Assembly: GCA_004294445.1 (NCBI GenBank)
Contig: REAZ01000009.1
Coordinates: 62,001 to 126,000 of the forward strand
Origin: Cytophagales bacterium
GTDB lineage: Bacteria > Bacteroidota > Bacteroidia > Cytophagales > Thermoflexibacteraceae
DNA: 64,000 nt
Direction: 5' to 3'
Under the pieces are notes generated by a model. The model worked only from the letters and a program-made list of their open reading frames with translations. It was not told where the DNA came from and made no database searches. Made by a program: the position numbers and the translations under genes. Positions 1 to 7,121 of this stretch are shown here, piece after piece. Positions within the stretch are counted from its first letter, which is position 1. Every line of letters starts with the position of its first letter.

Positions 1-317
1 GCCGTAATCAATGCAATTCTGCCACCCATAGAGAAGCCAAGCAAATCAAACGTATCTATTTGGTTTTCAAACATAAAATCTTTGATAATTTTTTCCCAGT
101 AGGCAAAATTCAAGCTATCCAAGCCGTCATGCCATTCACTTTTGCCATGAAAAAACAAGTCTATACTATAGATAGTATGATTGGGAAAAGCAGGAGCAAT
201 ATTTTGGTAAATACTATTTTCCTGACCGTAGCCATGAAAAGCAAGCAGTTTTGAATCTCCACTGCCAAAAATTTGACAAGCAAGCTGATAGTTCTCTTTT
301 TTGATAAGTTGGGACAT
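1..317 (-). CDS. alpha/beta hydrolase, C-terminal part cut off by window edge
   Basis: Reading leftward from the ATG at 315-317 there is an open frame of 105 codons that runs off the window. The protein starts MSQLIKKENYQLAC, has the early strand LLAFHGYGQ (oxyanion-loop HG motif), IDLFFHGKS, and the nucleophile elbow GFSMGG (G-x-S-x-G). This is the standard order of the alpha/beta hydrolase fold, as in small esterases and MenH-like hydrolases. The catalytic Asp and His would lie outside the window, so the substrate cannot be told. It is divergent from the gene at 807. Confidence 0.82.
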   Translation of the reverse strand, partial: MSQLIKKENYQLACQIFGSGDSKLLAFHGYGQENSIYQNIAPAFPNHTIYSIDLFFHGKSEWHDGLDSLNFAYWEKIIKDFMFENQIDTFDLLGFSMGGRIALIT

Positions 318-684
318 AAAATTTAGGATTGACTAACTTATAACCAAATATACATCAAATTTATAAATCCGTATGTAGTCCCCAATTCATTGTAATCTAT
401 CAATGTAATAAATATCAATATTATTAACTTTTTTGAATCAAATGCCACTTAATATTAATCACTGTCTTCCAAAAAAATCAAAACGTATGATAATACTCCC
501 AAATAGTTTGCTTTTTTTAATACAATTTAAACTCTATTTTAGCCAATTATCTCTTGTTTAAATCCTATTTTTTTAAATAATTGTACTTTTTGAATATATA
601 CATTGTACTATGCAAAGAGGAAAAACCTGCTTTTATATTTCTTTTGTATGTTTTGTGTTTTTTTTTAATTATTTTGTCAAATTA
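318..684. other. AT-rich intergenic region, no gene seen
   Basis: About 370 bases between the hydrolase and the promoter of the secreted protein at 807. Very A/T rich, with short open frames that have low-complexity translations (long runs of I, L, F and Y) and no recognisable protein. It presumably holds the leftward promoter of the hydrolase; I could not place one with confidence. Confidence 0.5.
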
Positions 685-717
685 TTTGCTTTTATATAAT
701 TTTATATACTATATTTG
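685..717 (+). promoter_or_regulatory. Bacteroidota-type promoter for the gene at 807
   Basis: TTTG at 685-688 (-33 element) and TATATTTG at 710-717 (TAnnTTTG, -7 element) with a 21-base spacer, matching the Bacteroidota sigma-ABfr consensus. Transcription would start near 724, giving a leader of about 80 bases before the ATG at 807. Confidence 0.6.
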
Positions 718-806
718 TAGTGTCAGTATTTCAGTAACAAAAACAGAGCGAAATCTGACTTTTAAAATAAACATGATTATTCTCACTTTATATATATATT
801 AAGGAT

Positions 807-1463
807 ATGAAAAAAATTACAACATTAACACTCGCTTTTATCTGTACTTTATTTGTCATAAACATGGCTACTGCTGCAGAGTTCGTTATCAAAGGTACTT
901 ACAATGGCAAAAACTTGTATATTCACAATCCTCACAACGAAGATGAAGATTTTTGCATCACTGAGTTTTATGTAAACGGTGTTCGCTTTACCGCTCCTAA
1001 GTCAAGTGCTATTGATGTAGATTTATCTCACCTTATTGTAGAAACTAATGTTACTATCAAAGTAATTCACACAGAAGTATGCGAGCCTAAACTAATGAAT
1101 ATGAATGTGTTGCGTAAAAACCAAGAATTTCATTTTTCAGCAGTAGAGTTCAACAAAAACCAATTAAATTGGATTGCAAAAGGAGAACAAAAGCATGGCG
1201 TTTATTTCTTGGAGTCTTTCAAAAATGATTCTTGGAATACTATAAAAGTAGTGAATGTAAAAGGTAGCGTAAGTAATCTTTATTCAGAAGAAGTTGCATT
1301 GCACAAGGGCATCAATAAATTCAGAGTTCGTTATGTAAACAATCATGGTAAAATGTTTTTTTCTAACGAAGTAGCTTGTTTCTCAAACAAGAAAGAAAAT
1401 CTTGCAGAAAGCATCACAAATGAAAAGACAAATCTTGCCGCACAGGTTACAGATATAAAATAA
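807..1463 (+). CDS. small secreted protein of unknown function
   Basis: 218 residues with a clear Sec signal peptide (MKK, hydrophobic core, cleavage near ATAAEF). The rest is beta-rich: NLYIHNPHNEDEDFCITEFYVNGVRF, then HGVYFLESFKNDSWNTIKVVNVKGSVSNLY and HKGINKFRVRYVN, the latter resembling the Ig/fibronectin-like fold found in many Bacteroidota envelope proteins. Single-gene unit: it has its own consensus promoter upstream and a strong intrinsic terminator at 1507-1540. Expected in the periplasm or at the cell surface. No lipobox, no T9SS C-terminal domain. I do not recognise a named family. Confidence 0.8.
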   Translation: MKKITTLTLAFICTLFVINMATAAEFVIKGTYNGKNLYIHNPHNEDEDFCITEFYVNGVRFTAPKSSAIDVDLSHLIVETNVTIKVIHTEVCEPKLMNMNVLRKNQEFHFSAVEFNKNQLNWIAKGEQKHGVYFLESFKNDSWNTIKVVNVKGSVSNLYSEEVALHKGINKFRVRYVNNHGKMFFSNEVACFSNKKENLAESITNEKTNLAAQVTDIK

Positions 1464-1506
1464 AGAAAACAACTCTCTCATTGTTATTAGAAAATGAGCG
1501 CAAAAA

Positions 1507-1540
1507 AAAGACTGCCCAAAAAGTTGGGCAGTCTTTTTTT
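1507..1540 (+). terminator. intrinsic terminator of the gene at 807
   Basis: A perfect 13-bp stem (AAAGACTGCCCAA / TTGGGCAGTCTTT, loop AAAG) at 1507-1536, followed by a run of T. Confidence 0.9.
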
Positions 1541-1733
1541 GTGTACTTTTTTATTTTTTAGCCGATTATTTTTTATCTTTAGCCAACAAAAAACGACAGT
1601 AATTGTGGCTAAGATAACATTCAAAAATCAGTCTTTACAAGTTCTCTTAAAATAAAAAAGAGGCTACACTTTTTTTGTTGGCAAATATAACTTACGTTAT
1701 TCATAAATTACTAACTACACCATCATATTTAAA

Positions 1734-2933
1734 ATGAAATCAGACTTCGAAACTATTGTTATAGGAAAGGGCTTAGTAGGCTCTTCGGCGGCTAAATATC
1801 TTTGCCAAAACGGTGAAAAAGTTGCCGTCATCGGTGCTGATGAGCCTGCACAGAATACATCTGCTCTTGTATATGCAAGTCATTACGACCAAGCAAGGGT
1901 TCAGAGGATTATAGGAAAAGATGAAACTTGGACAAAACTCAATGCCGATTCGGTACAAGCATACGAAAAAATACAAAGAGAAAGCAAAATAGATTTTCAT
2001 AAGGGGGTTGGCTGCTTGTATATCAATCCTTATGGGCAAGATAATTATCTAAGAAATCTACCCTCTCTTGCGCAGAAATTCACAACTCAGTACAGTTTGT
2101 TTGATAGCAAAACAGACAATCATAAATACTTTGATGGTCTAACTTTCCCCGAAAATTCGGTTGGCATTTTTGAGCCAAGCCCATCGGGTTTCATAAATCC
2201 ACGCCTCTTAATAAAAGCACAACTCGAAATCTTTAGAAAACATCGAGGCGTGGAGATAACGGATACTGTTATCGACTTAGCGGTCATAGGAGATAAAAAA
2301 TTTGTTCTGACCACCGAAAGTGGTAATACTTACACAGCCTCAAAAATATTGGTAGCAACAGGCTCTTTTCTTAACTGTTTCGGCATACTTGCTCAAAAAG
2401 TACAACTTCAAACAAAAAGTGAAGTTGTACTTTTAGTAAAGGTCGAGGCAGATATGGTTGCTCACTATTCCAATCTTCCGTCTTTGCTTTATGAAATCGA
2501 TGAAAATGGAACCGAAGGAATCTACATGATTCAACCCGTACTATACCCAGATGGAAATTTTTATTTAAAAATTGGCTGTAATTCGCCAGATGATATATTT
2601 TTTGAAAGTTTAGAACAAATACAAAATTGGTTTGAGGCGGGAGAAAGCGGAAAATATGGAAACGCATTAATGGGAGCAGTGAGTAAAATACTTCCTTCTT
2701 TAAACTTAGCTAATGTTTTGACAAAAAAATGTGTCATCAGCCGCACGCCACATGGAAACCCTTATATTGGAGAAACTTCAGTAGCAGGAGTATTTTTGGC
2801 GGGCGGATGCAACGGCTACTCGGCGATGTGTTCGGATGCCATAGGCAAGGTCGCTGCAAGCCTCCTCTTAGATGGGGTATTTCCAGAAGGTTATTCCAAA
2901 GACGCTTTCGAAATCAAATATGAAAGTAAGTAG
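1734..2933 (+). CDS. FAD-dependent oxidoreductase (D-amino-acid/sarcosine oxidase-like)
   Basis: 399 residues. The N-terminus carries the Rossmann dinucleotide-binding motif GKGLVGSSAAKYL with the following acidic/hydrophobic stretch, and the C-terminus has the second FAD contact region GVFLAGGCNGYSAMCSDAIGK, as in the DAO (glycine/sarcosine/D-amino acid oxidase) family. PHGNPYIGET resembles the conserved P-x-x-G segment that precedes it. Predicted soluble flavoenzyme; the substrate is unknown. It is a stand-alone gene; the region after it contains a weak terminator near 3133-3163. Confidence 0.85.
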   Translation: MKSDFETIVIGKGLVGSSAAKYLCQNGEKVAVIGADEPAQNTSALVYASHYDQARVQRIIGKDETWTKLNADSVQAYEKIQRESKIDFHKGVGCLYINPYGQDNYLRNLPSLAQKFTTQYSLFDSKTDNHKYFDGLTFPENSVGIFEPSPSGFINPRLLIKAQLEIFRKHRGVEITDTVIDLAVIGDKKFVLTTESGNTYTASKILVATGSFLNCFGILAQKVQLQTKSEVVLLVKVEADMVAHYSNLPSLLYEIDENGTEGIYMIQPVLYPDGNFYLKIGCNSPDDIFFESLEQIQNWFEAGESGKYGNALMGAVSKILPSLNLANVLTKKCVISRTPHGNPYIGETSVAGVFLAGGCNGYSAMCSDAIGKVAASLLLDGVFPEGYSKDAFEIKYESK

Positions 2934-3272
2934 CCATTTGATTTATCCTTTATTAGCAGGAGTATAGCACACCCCAAAAAATGTGGCAGGTGCGCTTTGC
3001 TCACACTTGCAAGGGCGAAAAAAATCCGTTAGGATTGGCATATTTGTAGAGAATCTTTTACGCAAATCTGGAGATTTGCTTGCTAAATGCGGTAGAGAAA
3101 AACATTTTAACGCTACCACAAACAGCGTGATGAGGCTGTCCGAAAAGGGCAGTCTTTTTTTTTGTTATAGGGCGTGTTTTTGATAGGCTGTTGCTGGTTG
3201 GTTTGTAAAAAAGAGGTTTTTGAAGCAGCAAAGATAAAAAAGAAGATTTTTCCAACCTTTTGTAGCCATTTT
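2934..3272. other. non-coding interval with palindromes
   Basis: No convincing gene. It holds a perfect 7-bp palindromic hairpin at 3062-3079 (GCAAATC TGGA GATTTGC), a terminator-like hairpin at 3133-3163, and the approach to the first 59-bp repeat. The short open frames here have no protein-like composition. It looks like accumulated intergenic repeat debris. Confidence 0.5.
3133..3163 (+). terminator. probable intrinsic terminator
   Basis: Stem AGGCTGTCC / GGGCAGTCT (9 bp with two G-T pairs, loop GAAAA) followed by nine T. It is about 200 bases after the stop codon of the FAD oxidoreductase, so either that mRNA has a long tail or this is a relic. Confidence 0.6.
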
Positions 3273-3331
3273 TCGTGCTGTCAGTTCCTCAGAACTGACA
3301 GAAACTCAGGTTTGAGAACCTGATGGCACGA
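3273..3331. repeat. 59-bp structured repeat, copy 1
   Basis: Starts TCGTGC and ends GCACGA (6-bp outer stem). Inside are two hairpins: CTGTCAGTT / AACTGACAG (9 bp, loop CCTCAG) and TCAGGTT / AACCTGA (7 bp, loop TGAG). The whole can fold as a three-way junction. The element reaches into the 3' end of the gene at 3306-3953 and supplies its stop codon. Other copies: 4020-4078, 5817-5875, 10755-10813. Confidence 0.9.
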
Positions 3332-3953
3332 AGGGCTGGTAGGGCTTCAAACTTTCATCTAAAATCCATTGCAAAACTGCTAATACTTCGTGAGGTTTGG
3401 TAAAAGTAAGCGGCACATAATTAGGGTCTATGTATAAGTTTTTGTTTTCTAATTTCAAAAAACACCAAGAAAAGGCATTGGTAACGCAGCCAAAAATCTG
3501 CTTTTTTGGGTTGCCTTCTCTTTCGTTAAAAATGTGTACGGCATACATTTCTGCTCCGCATTGGGCTAATCCTCTATCAATTTCTGCATTTTTGGCTTCT
3601 ACCAAACAAAAAATTGGGGCGGTTACTTCTAACTTCTCAATATTTGCGGACAGCATAAAGTCGCAGTAGCCGTTCAGTTTTTTTGATTTATCTACATCAA
3701 ATTCGTAGCCTGAAAATATTTTAAATTTATTGGCGTTTCGGCGGCGAAGTTCTCGCAAAATAGGCACGACTACAAATTCAGATTTGGCTTTTTCGGTCAT
3801 CAATGACTCCCTGCTTGCCTCTTCCATATCTTCGAGCAGTTTATCGCTTACTTGGAAGCTATCAAAATGAGTATTGAGCCATTTTAAAGTTTTATCGGTT
3901 ATTCCTAAATCAGTGCTTAATTGGGCTAACTTTTTAAATTGATTGTATGCCAT
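3306..3953 (-). CDS. PD-(D/E)XK nuclease-like protein
   Basis: 215 residues. The centre reads SEFVVVPILRELRRRN, then GYCDFMLS, about 15 residues later FCLVEAKNAEIDRGLAQCGAEMYA. The spaced D ... E-x-K with a following Q is the core of the PD-(D/E)XK endonuclease fold, close to the N-terminal domain of type I restriction R subunits. No helicase or DNA-binding partner lies next to it, so a role in DNA cleavage is inference. A TATCTTTG box (3971-3978 on the opposite strand) lies just upstream. Oddity: the last eight codons (FVPSGSQT) and the stop codon come from the 59-bp repeat at 3273-3331, so the native C-terminus may have been replaced. Confidence 0.7.
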   Translation of the reverse strand: MAYNQFKKLAQLSTDLGITDKTLKWLNTHFDSFQVSDKLLEDMEEASRESLMTEKAKSEFVVVPILRELRRRNANKFKIFSGYEFDVDKSKKLNGYCDFMLSANIEKLEVTAPIFCLVEAKNAEIDRGLAQCGAEMYAVHIFNEREGNPKKQIFGCVTNAFSWCFLKLENKNLYIDPNYVPLTFTKPHEVLAVLQWILDESLKPYQPFVPSGSQT

Positions 3954-3970
3954 CTTTTTTTTGATTTTTA

Positions 3971-3978
3971 CAAAGATA
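3971..3978 (-). promoter_or_regulatory. -7 promoter element for the gene at 3306-3953
   Basis: TATCTTTG on the minus strand fits TAnnTTTG. It sits 17 bases before the ATG. The same box precedes the genes ending at 6196 and 41923. Confidence 0.45.
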
Positions 3979-4019
3979 GTAAAAAAAACAAAAATATAGC
4001 TAACAAAAAAAGTCCTCTT

Positions 4020-4078
4020 TCGTGCTGTCAGTTCCTTAGCACTGACAGAAACTCAGGTTTGAGAACCTGATGGCACGA
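4020..4078. repeat. 59-bp structured repeat, copy 2
   Basis: Same boundaries (TCGTGC...GCACGA) and length as copy 1. The left hairpin has a slightly shorter stem (CTGTCAGT / ACTGACAG, loop TCCTTAGC). It lies between the promoter of the PD-(D/E)XK-like gene and the end of the SpoIIE phosphatase. Confidence 0.9.
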
Positions 4079-4113
4079 GAAAGTATTTTTTCGTGAGGAA
4101 CAAAAAGAATGTA

Positions 4114-5574
4114 TTATTTAATTTTTATTCCCATCACAAGGATATCATCTGTTTGTTCATAATAATCCATTTGCCAGTTTTTCAGTGTATTATCCAAAAT
4201 GGTCTTTTGCAAGTGCAAAGGTTCATGATGGATAGAAAATAATAACTCTCTAAAACGTTTTTTCATAAATTTTCGATTATCAGCACCTCCAAATTGGTCT
4301 TGGTAACCGTCTGAAAAAAGGTAAAAAATAGTTGGTTTGGAAATATCAATAAAATGCTTGGTAAAAATTCGCTCTGTTTCAGTTTGGTATCCGCCAATAC
4401 CAAGTTTATCAGCCTTATACTCATGCAAAACACCTTCTTGTATCACATACATTGGATTGTTTGCCCCTGCGTACTCCATACTGTTGTTGGCTTTGTCTAT
4501 CACGCAAACCGATATATCCATGCCATCTCTGTTATTAGTTTCTTGCTGCTTGAGTGCGTATTGTATTTTTTTATGTAATTGGTTGAGTATATTGTCTGCT
4601 TGTGTGATTTTAAGAGAAACAACAATTTCTTCTAAGGTATTCATGCCTATCATTGACATCAAAGCCCCAGGCACACCATGCCCAGTGCAGTCTGCGGCTA
4701 TAATGACTAACTTATCATCTATTTGTTCAAAAAAATAGAAATCACCTGAAACAATGTTACGTGGCTTATAGAGGATAAAAAACATATCTTTCTGCAAGTT
4801 TTTTTCTATATTTTCTTCTAAGGAAGGCAGTATGGCTGCTTGAATGCGTTGTGCATAGCTAATACTGGCGGCAACATCGTCATTTTTTTTTGCTAATTCC
4901 TCGTTTTGACGATTGATAGCTTGGGCTTGGCTTTGCAACTCTTCGTTTTGGTCAAAAATAGATTGATTTTGCTGTTCTATAATTTGGGCATAGCGTGTAA
5001 ATTCATTTTTAAAATTTTTGATAATAAAAAGTAAACCGAAAAACATCATGCTAAGGTTAAGTGGCATAAAATACCGATAAGACACATTCGATAGGAGAGG
5101 GTTAAAATAGGCATGATGCCATTTGGTAAGCCAGAAAAGAATAAAACTAATAGAGGCAAGATACCGTATCGTGTTCCAATTATCAAAAAATATGACAAGC
5201 ACAGCAACCATTATTAAAAAGGCATATTCCATTTGCAGGACTTTACCCGCCATAATGCTGGCAATAAAAATGGATAAATTAATAAGTAATACAAGAAAAA
5301 TGCGCGCAAAGAAATATCTACGCTTATGGTTCAAATACAAGGTCATGCTAATGAGTAAGATGGTGGAAACGTTAGTTATTATACCTGAAATATTGTTTTC
5401 TCCCTCAAAAAAGTATAAATAAAATAAAGAAGGTAAGTAAATTGCTGTAAGTAGAATCACAAACCACGCAATAGTATTCAAAATACGAGTCCTGCGGGCT
5501 TCTTGAGGTGCTTGCTCGGCAAAAACCCCTATACTAACAAGCTTATTCCAAGATTGTCTTAATTTCCAAAACAT
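4114..5574 (-). CDS. membrane-anchored SpoIIE/PP2C-type serine phosphatase
   Basis: 486 residues. Roughly residues 30-200 contain about six hydrophobic membrane segments, followed by a Q/N/E-rich coiled coil (IIEQQNQSIFDQNEELQ...) and a SpoIIE-like PPM phosphatase domain. Metal-binding motifs are visible: RNIVSGDFYFF, AADCTGHGVPGALMSMIG and FLFSDGYQDQFGG. Such proteins dephosphorylate anti-anti-sigma factors or other serine/threonine targets in response to a sensor input; no STAS or anti-sigma gene is nearby. Its phosphatase half is close to that of the protein at 14426-16585. Monocistronic, leftward. Confidence 0.9.
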   Translation of the reverse strand: MFWKLRQSWNKLVSIGVFAEQAPQEARRTRILNTIAWFVILLTAIYLPSLFYLYFFEGENNISGIITNVSTILLISMTLYLNHKRRYFFARIFLVLLINLSIFIASIMAGKVLQMEYAFLIMVAVLVIFFDNWNTIRYLASISFILFWLTKWHHAYFNPLLSNVSYRYFMPLNLSMMFFGLLFIIKNFKNEFTRYAQIIEQQNQSIFDQNEELQSQAQAINRQNEELAKKNDDVAASISYAQRIQAAILPSLEENIEKNLQKDMFFILYKPRNIVSGDFYFFEQIDDKLVIIAADCTGHGVPGALMSMIGMNTLEEIVVSLKITQADNILNQLHKKIQYALKQQETNNRDGMDISVCVIDKANNSMEYAGANNPMYVIQEGVLHEYKADKLGIGGYQTETERIFTKHFIDISKPTIFYLFSDGYQDQFGGADNRKFMKKRFRELLFSIHHEPLHLQKTILDNTLKNWQMDYYEQTDDILVMGIKIK

Positions 5575-5816
5575 AAAAGTATTGTTTTTATATGGCTAAA
5601 TTGGGGTAGAGTAGAATAAGCAAACCTGATTAATACCTTCAATATTGTGTTTAACATTTGTATAAACACAATATTTACAGTTGCTTACTAAAAAAACTTT
5701 TACCTATAGTTTCAAATGTAGAAAAATGTATATGAAATGCAAAATAATCATACATTTTCTATTTTAAGTGAGAGGCGACTCTTCTTAAGTCTTTTGCCCT
5801 TATTTTTTACCTTTTT

Positions 5817-5875
5817 TCGTGCTGTCAGTTCCTCAGCACTGACAGAAACTCAGGTTTGAGAACCTGATGGCACGA
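5817..5875. repeat. 59-bp structured repeat, copy 3
   Basis: Same TCGTGC...GCACGA boundaries, differing from copy 2 by one loop base. On its right, five bases away, is the 22-base segment GGCTTCAAACTTTCATCTAAAA, which also lies 11 bases right of copy 1, so copies 1 and 3 share more than the element itself. Confidence 0.9.
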
Positions 5876-5900
5876 CATAAGGCTTCAAACTTTCATCTAA
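5850..5900 (-). pseudogene. remnant of the C-terminus of a PD-(D/E)XK-like gene
   Basis: On the minus strand, out of frame with the gene at 5897-6196, codons read LDESLKPYVVPSGSQT then stop. The gene at 3306-3953 ends LDESLKPYQPFVPSGSQT. This looks like the tail of a paralogue whose body has been deleted, joined to another gene. The first codon overlaps the stop of the neighbouring gene. Too short to prove descent; the match is exact over the first eight and last seven residues. Confidence 0.5.
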
Positions 5901-6196
5901 AAGAACTGCTCATAAAGTTGAATAGCAGATTTATTCAATTGATAAGAGGCTGGTTCGATATATTGCTCGCGACTCTCGTCATGCGGAACAATAGTACCTG
6001 CCTCAATAAGTGCTGCAATCATTAAGAAATGCTTTTGTAAGTCAATGCCTAAATGCTCTTCTGTGGGAAGACTTAGTTTTAAGTCTTCTAATTTTCTCAA
6101 CTGTTCCTCTATAGAAATACTCAAATTAAGAAACTGCCAGAAGTAATTATTATCATCTTTGTTGTATTTATTTTGTTTTTCTAAAACCCATTTCAT
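5897..6196 (-). CDS. small hypothetical protein
   Basis: 99 residues, no signal peptide, mostly helical (FWQFLNLSISIEEQLRKLEDLKLSLPTEEHLGIDLQKHFLMIAALIEAG). No family recognised. A TATCTTTG box lies upstream at 6224-6231 (minus strand). Its stop codon falls inside the LDESLKPY remnant of the neighbouring repeat unit, so the C-terminus may be a junction product rather than the ancestral end. Confidence 0.55.
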   Translation of the reverse strand: MKWVLEKQNKYNKDDNNYFWQFLNLSISIEEQLRKLEDLKLSLPTEEHLGIDLQKHFLMIAALIEAGTIVPHDESREQYIEPASYQLNKSAIQLYEQFF

Positions 6197-6223
6197 ATAT
6201 CTAAAATGATTTTTTTACTTTGA

Positions 6224-6231
6224 CAAAGATA
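6224..6231 (-). promoter_or_regulatory. -7 promoter element for the gene at 5897-6196
   Basis: TATCTTTG on the minus strand (TAnnTTTG), with TTTG about 22 bases further upstream (6254-6257). It overlaps the divergent promoter of the gene at 6331. Confidence 0.45.
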
Positions 6232-6249
6232 GCAAAAAAGTATAGTTGC

Positions 6250-6283
6250 TTTGCAAAATTTATAGATATACTTTGTAACTTTG
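6250..6283 (+). promoter_or_regulatory. promoter for the gene at 6331
   Basis: TTTG at 6250-6253 and TAACTTTG at 6276-6283, spacer 22. The predicted start near 6290 lies downstream of the earliest in-frame start (6220), which rules out that longer reading and supports ATG 6331. Confidence 0.6.
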
Positions 6284-6330
6284 ATAAGTACAATTATTTT
6301 GTTTTTTACAATTTTAAACACTTAAAGAAG

Positions 6331-6807
6331 ATGTCCAACGAAAATGTAGTATCTATCCAAATCCCAAAAGAAGATTTGAAAAAAGTAATGCAGCATTTAA
6401 AAGCCATTGATGAAATTTTGAAGCCCTATTTGGTTGCACTTACACCCGAAGAGCGCAAAACTATTCCAAAAATGAGCGATAAAACCATGCCTTTTGTAGA
6501 AAAAGTAATGGAATATGCAGAACTGAACCCCAAATTTGCACCTATGTTTATGAACGTTCCAGAAATGAAAATAGACTTAAATGCAGTAAACGACCTTAGT
6601 CCAGTCCAAAAACTTACTGACCAGCTTTGCGATAACATCAATGATACCATTATGCTTTCGGGTAGTGAGGCATACGTAGCTGCTTTGGCTTACTACAACA
6701 CCGTAAAGCAAGGGGCAAAAATGAATGTTCCCGATGCAAAAGCCATTTATGATGACTTAAGCAAGCGTTTTGAAAGAAGTAAAACAAGTAAGGAAAAAAC
6801 GGTATAA
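6331..6807 (+). CDS. conserved protein of unknown function
   Basis: 158 residues from ATG 6331 (MSNENVVSIQIP). The frame is open to 6220, but the extra 37 residues are low-complexity and overlap the promoter. The protein is soluble and helical: an N-terminal helix (EDLKKVMQHLKAIDEILKPYLVALTPEERKTIPKM), then SDKTMPFVEKVMEYAELNPKFAPMFMNVPEMKIDLNAV and an SEAYVAALAYYNTVKQGAKM helix. I recognise this pattern from small uncharacterised Bacteroidota proteins (leader, LTPEER..PKMSDKT, F/APPFMNVPE, GSEAYVAALAYYN), but no function is known to me. A 21-bp tandem array starts directly after its stop codon. Confidence 0.75.
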   Translation: MSNENVVSIQIPKEDLKKVMQHLKAIDEILKPYLVALTPEERKTIPKMSDKTMPFVEKVMEYAELNPKFAPMFMNVPEMKIDLNAVNDLSPVQKLTDQLCDNINDTIMLSGSEAYVAALAYYNTVKQGAKMNVPDAKAIYDDLSKRFERSKTSKEKTV

Positions 6808-6996
6808 TTTTTAGTAAAAAGGCTTAAAGTTTGAGCAAAAAGCCTCAACGTTTGAGTAAAAAGGTGCAAAATTTGAGCAAAAAGCCTTAGTATTTGAGTA
6901 AAAAGCCTCAGTGTTTGAGCAAAAAGGTGCAAAGTTCAAGTAAAAAGCCTCAGTATTTGAGTAAAAAGGTGCAACGTTGGAGTAAAAAGGCTCAAT
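6808..6996. repeat. 21-bp tandem repeat array, nine units
   Basis: Nine consecutive 21-base units (6808-6828, 6829-6849 ... 6976-6996) of the form RTTTGAGYAAAAAG followed by either CCTCAGT or GTGCAAA. The two tail types are mixed. The array begins immediately after the stop codon of the gene at 6331. Because 21 is a multiple of three, short heptad-like peptides are open on both strands (LSKKPQ. on plus, YSNTEAF on minus), but neither has a credible start and I do not call genes here. The last GGTGCAAC unit pairs with GTTGCACC at 6997-7004. Confidence 0.9.
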
Positions 6997-7010
6997 GTTG
7001 CACCTTTTAT

Positions 7011-7065
7011 GTGTCCAAACGATTGACAAGGTGCGAAAAATGCACCCTTGCCAACGTTTTGACAC
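7011..7065. repeat. long imperfect hairpin, left copy of a duplicated intergenic segment (A)
   Basis: GTGTC(C)AAACG(A)TTG..AAGGTGC, loop GAAAAAT, GCACCCTT..CAA CGTTT(T)GACAC: about 20 paired bases over 55. From 7017 on it matches 10702-10750 nearly base for base, and the match resumes through the terminator and the last codons of the gene at 7122 (7066-7147 versus 10848-10924). Confidence 0.8.
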
Positions 7066-7102
7066 AAAAAAAAGTCCGTAACCCCAAAAGAGCTACGGAC
7101 TT
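7066..7102 (-). terminator. intrinsic terminator of the NHL-repeat gene
   Basis: On the minus strand, AAGTCCGTA (7102-7094), a 13-base loop, TACGGACTT (7080-7072) and then a T run. It lies 20 bases after the stop codon at 7122. A diverged copy of this terminator follows pdhC (10848-10883). Confidence 0.9.
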
Positions 7103-7121
7103 CCAAGTATAATTTTAATGA

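Noticed and set aside
581-802. Open frame of 73 codons before the secreted protein
   Set aside because: Low-complexity I/L/F/Y-rich translation, and it contains the consensus promoter (685-717) of the gene at 807.
3133-3163. Riboswitch-like hairpin after the FAD oxidoreductase
   Set aside because: A single stem with a T run is a plain terminator; no aptamer-like folds seen upstream.
2983-3183. Open frame of 66 codons after the FAD oxidoreductase
   Set aside because: It spans a palindrome and a terminator-like hairpin, and its composition does not look like a protein.
4020-4078. The 59-bp repeat as a tRNA or riboswitch because of its cloverleaf-like shape
   Set aside because: Four scattered copies of identical length between unrelated genes, with no anticodon or conserved tRNA positions and no consistent position before a start codon.
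6220-6330. Longer start of the conserved gene at 6331
   Set aside because: The extension overlaps a consensus promoter (6250-6283) and has no conserved features.
6808-6996. CRISPR-like array
   Set aside because: Units are contiguous with no unique spacers, and no cas genes are present.
6808-7112. Open frames through the 21-bp array on both strands (LSKKPQ and YSNTEAF heptads)
   Set aside because: They result from a repeat length divisible by three; starts are weak or fall inside the repeat, and both strands cannot be coding at once.
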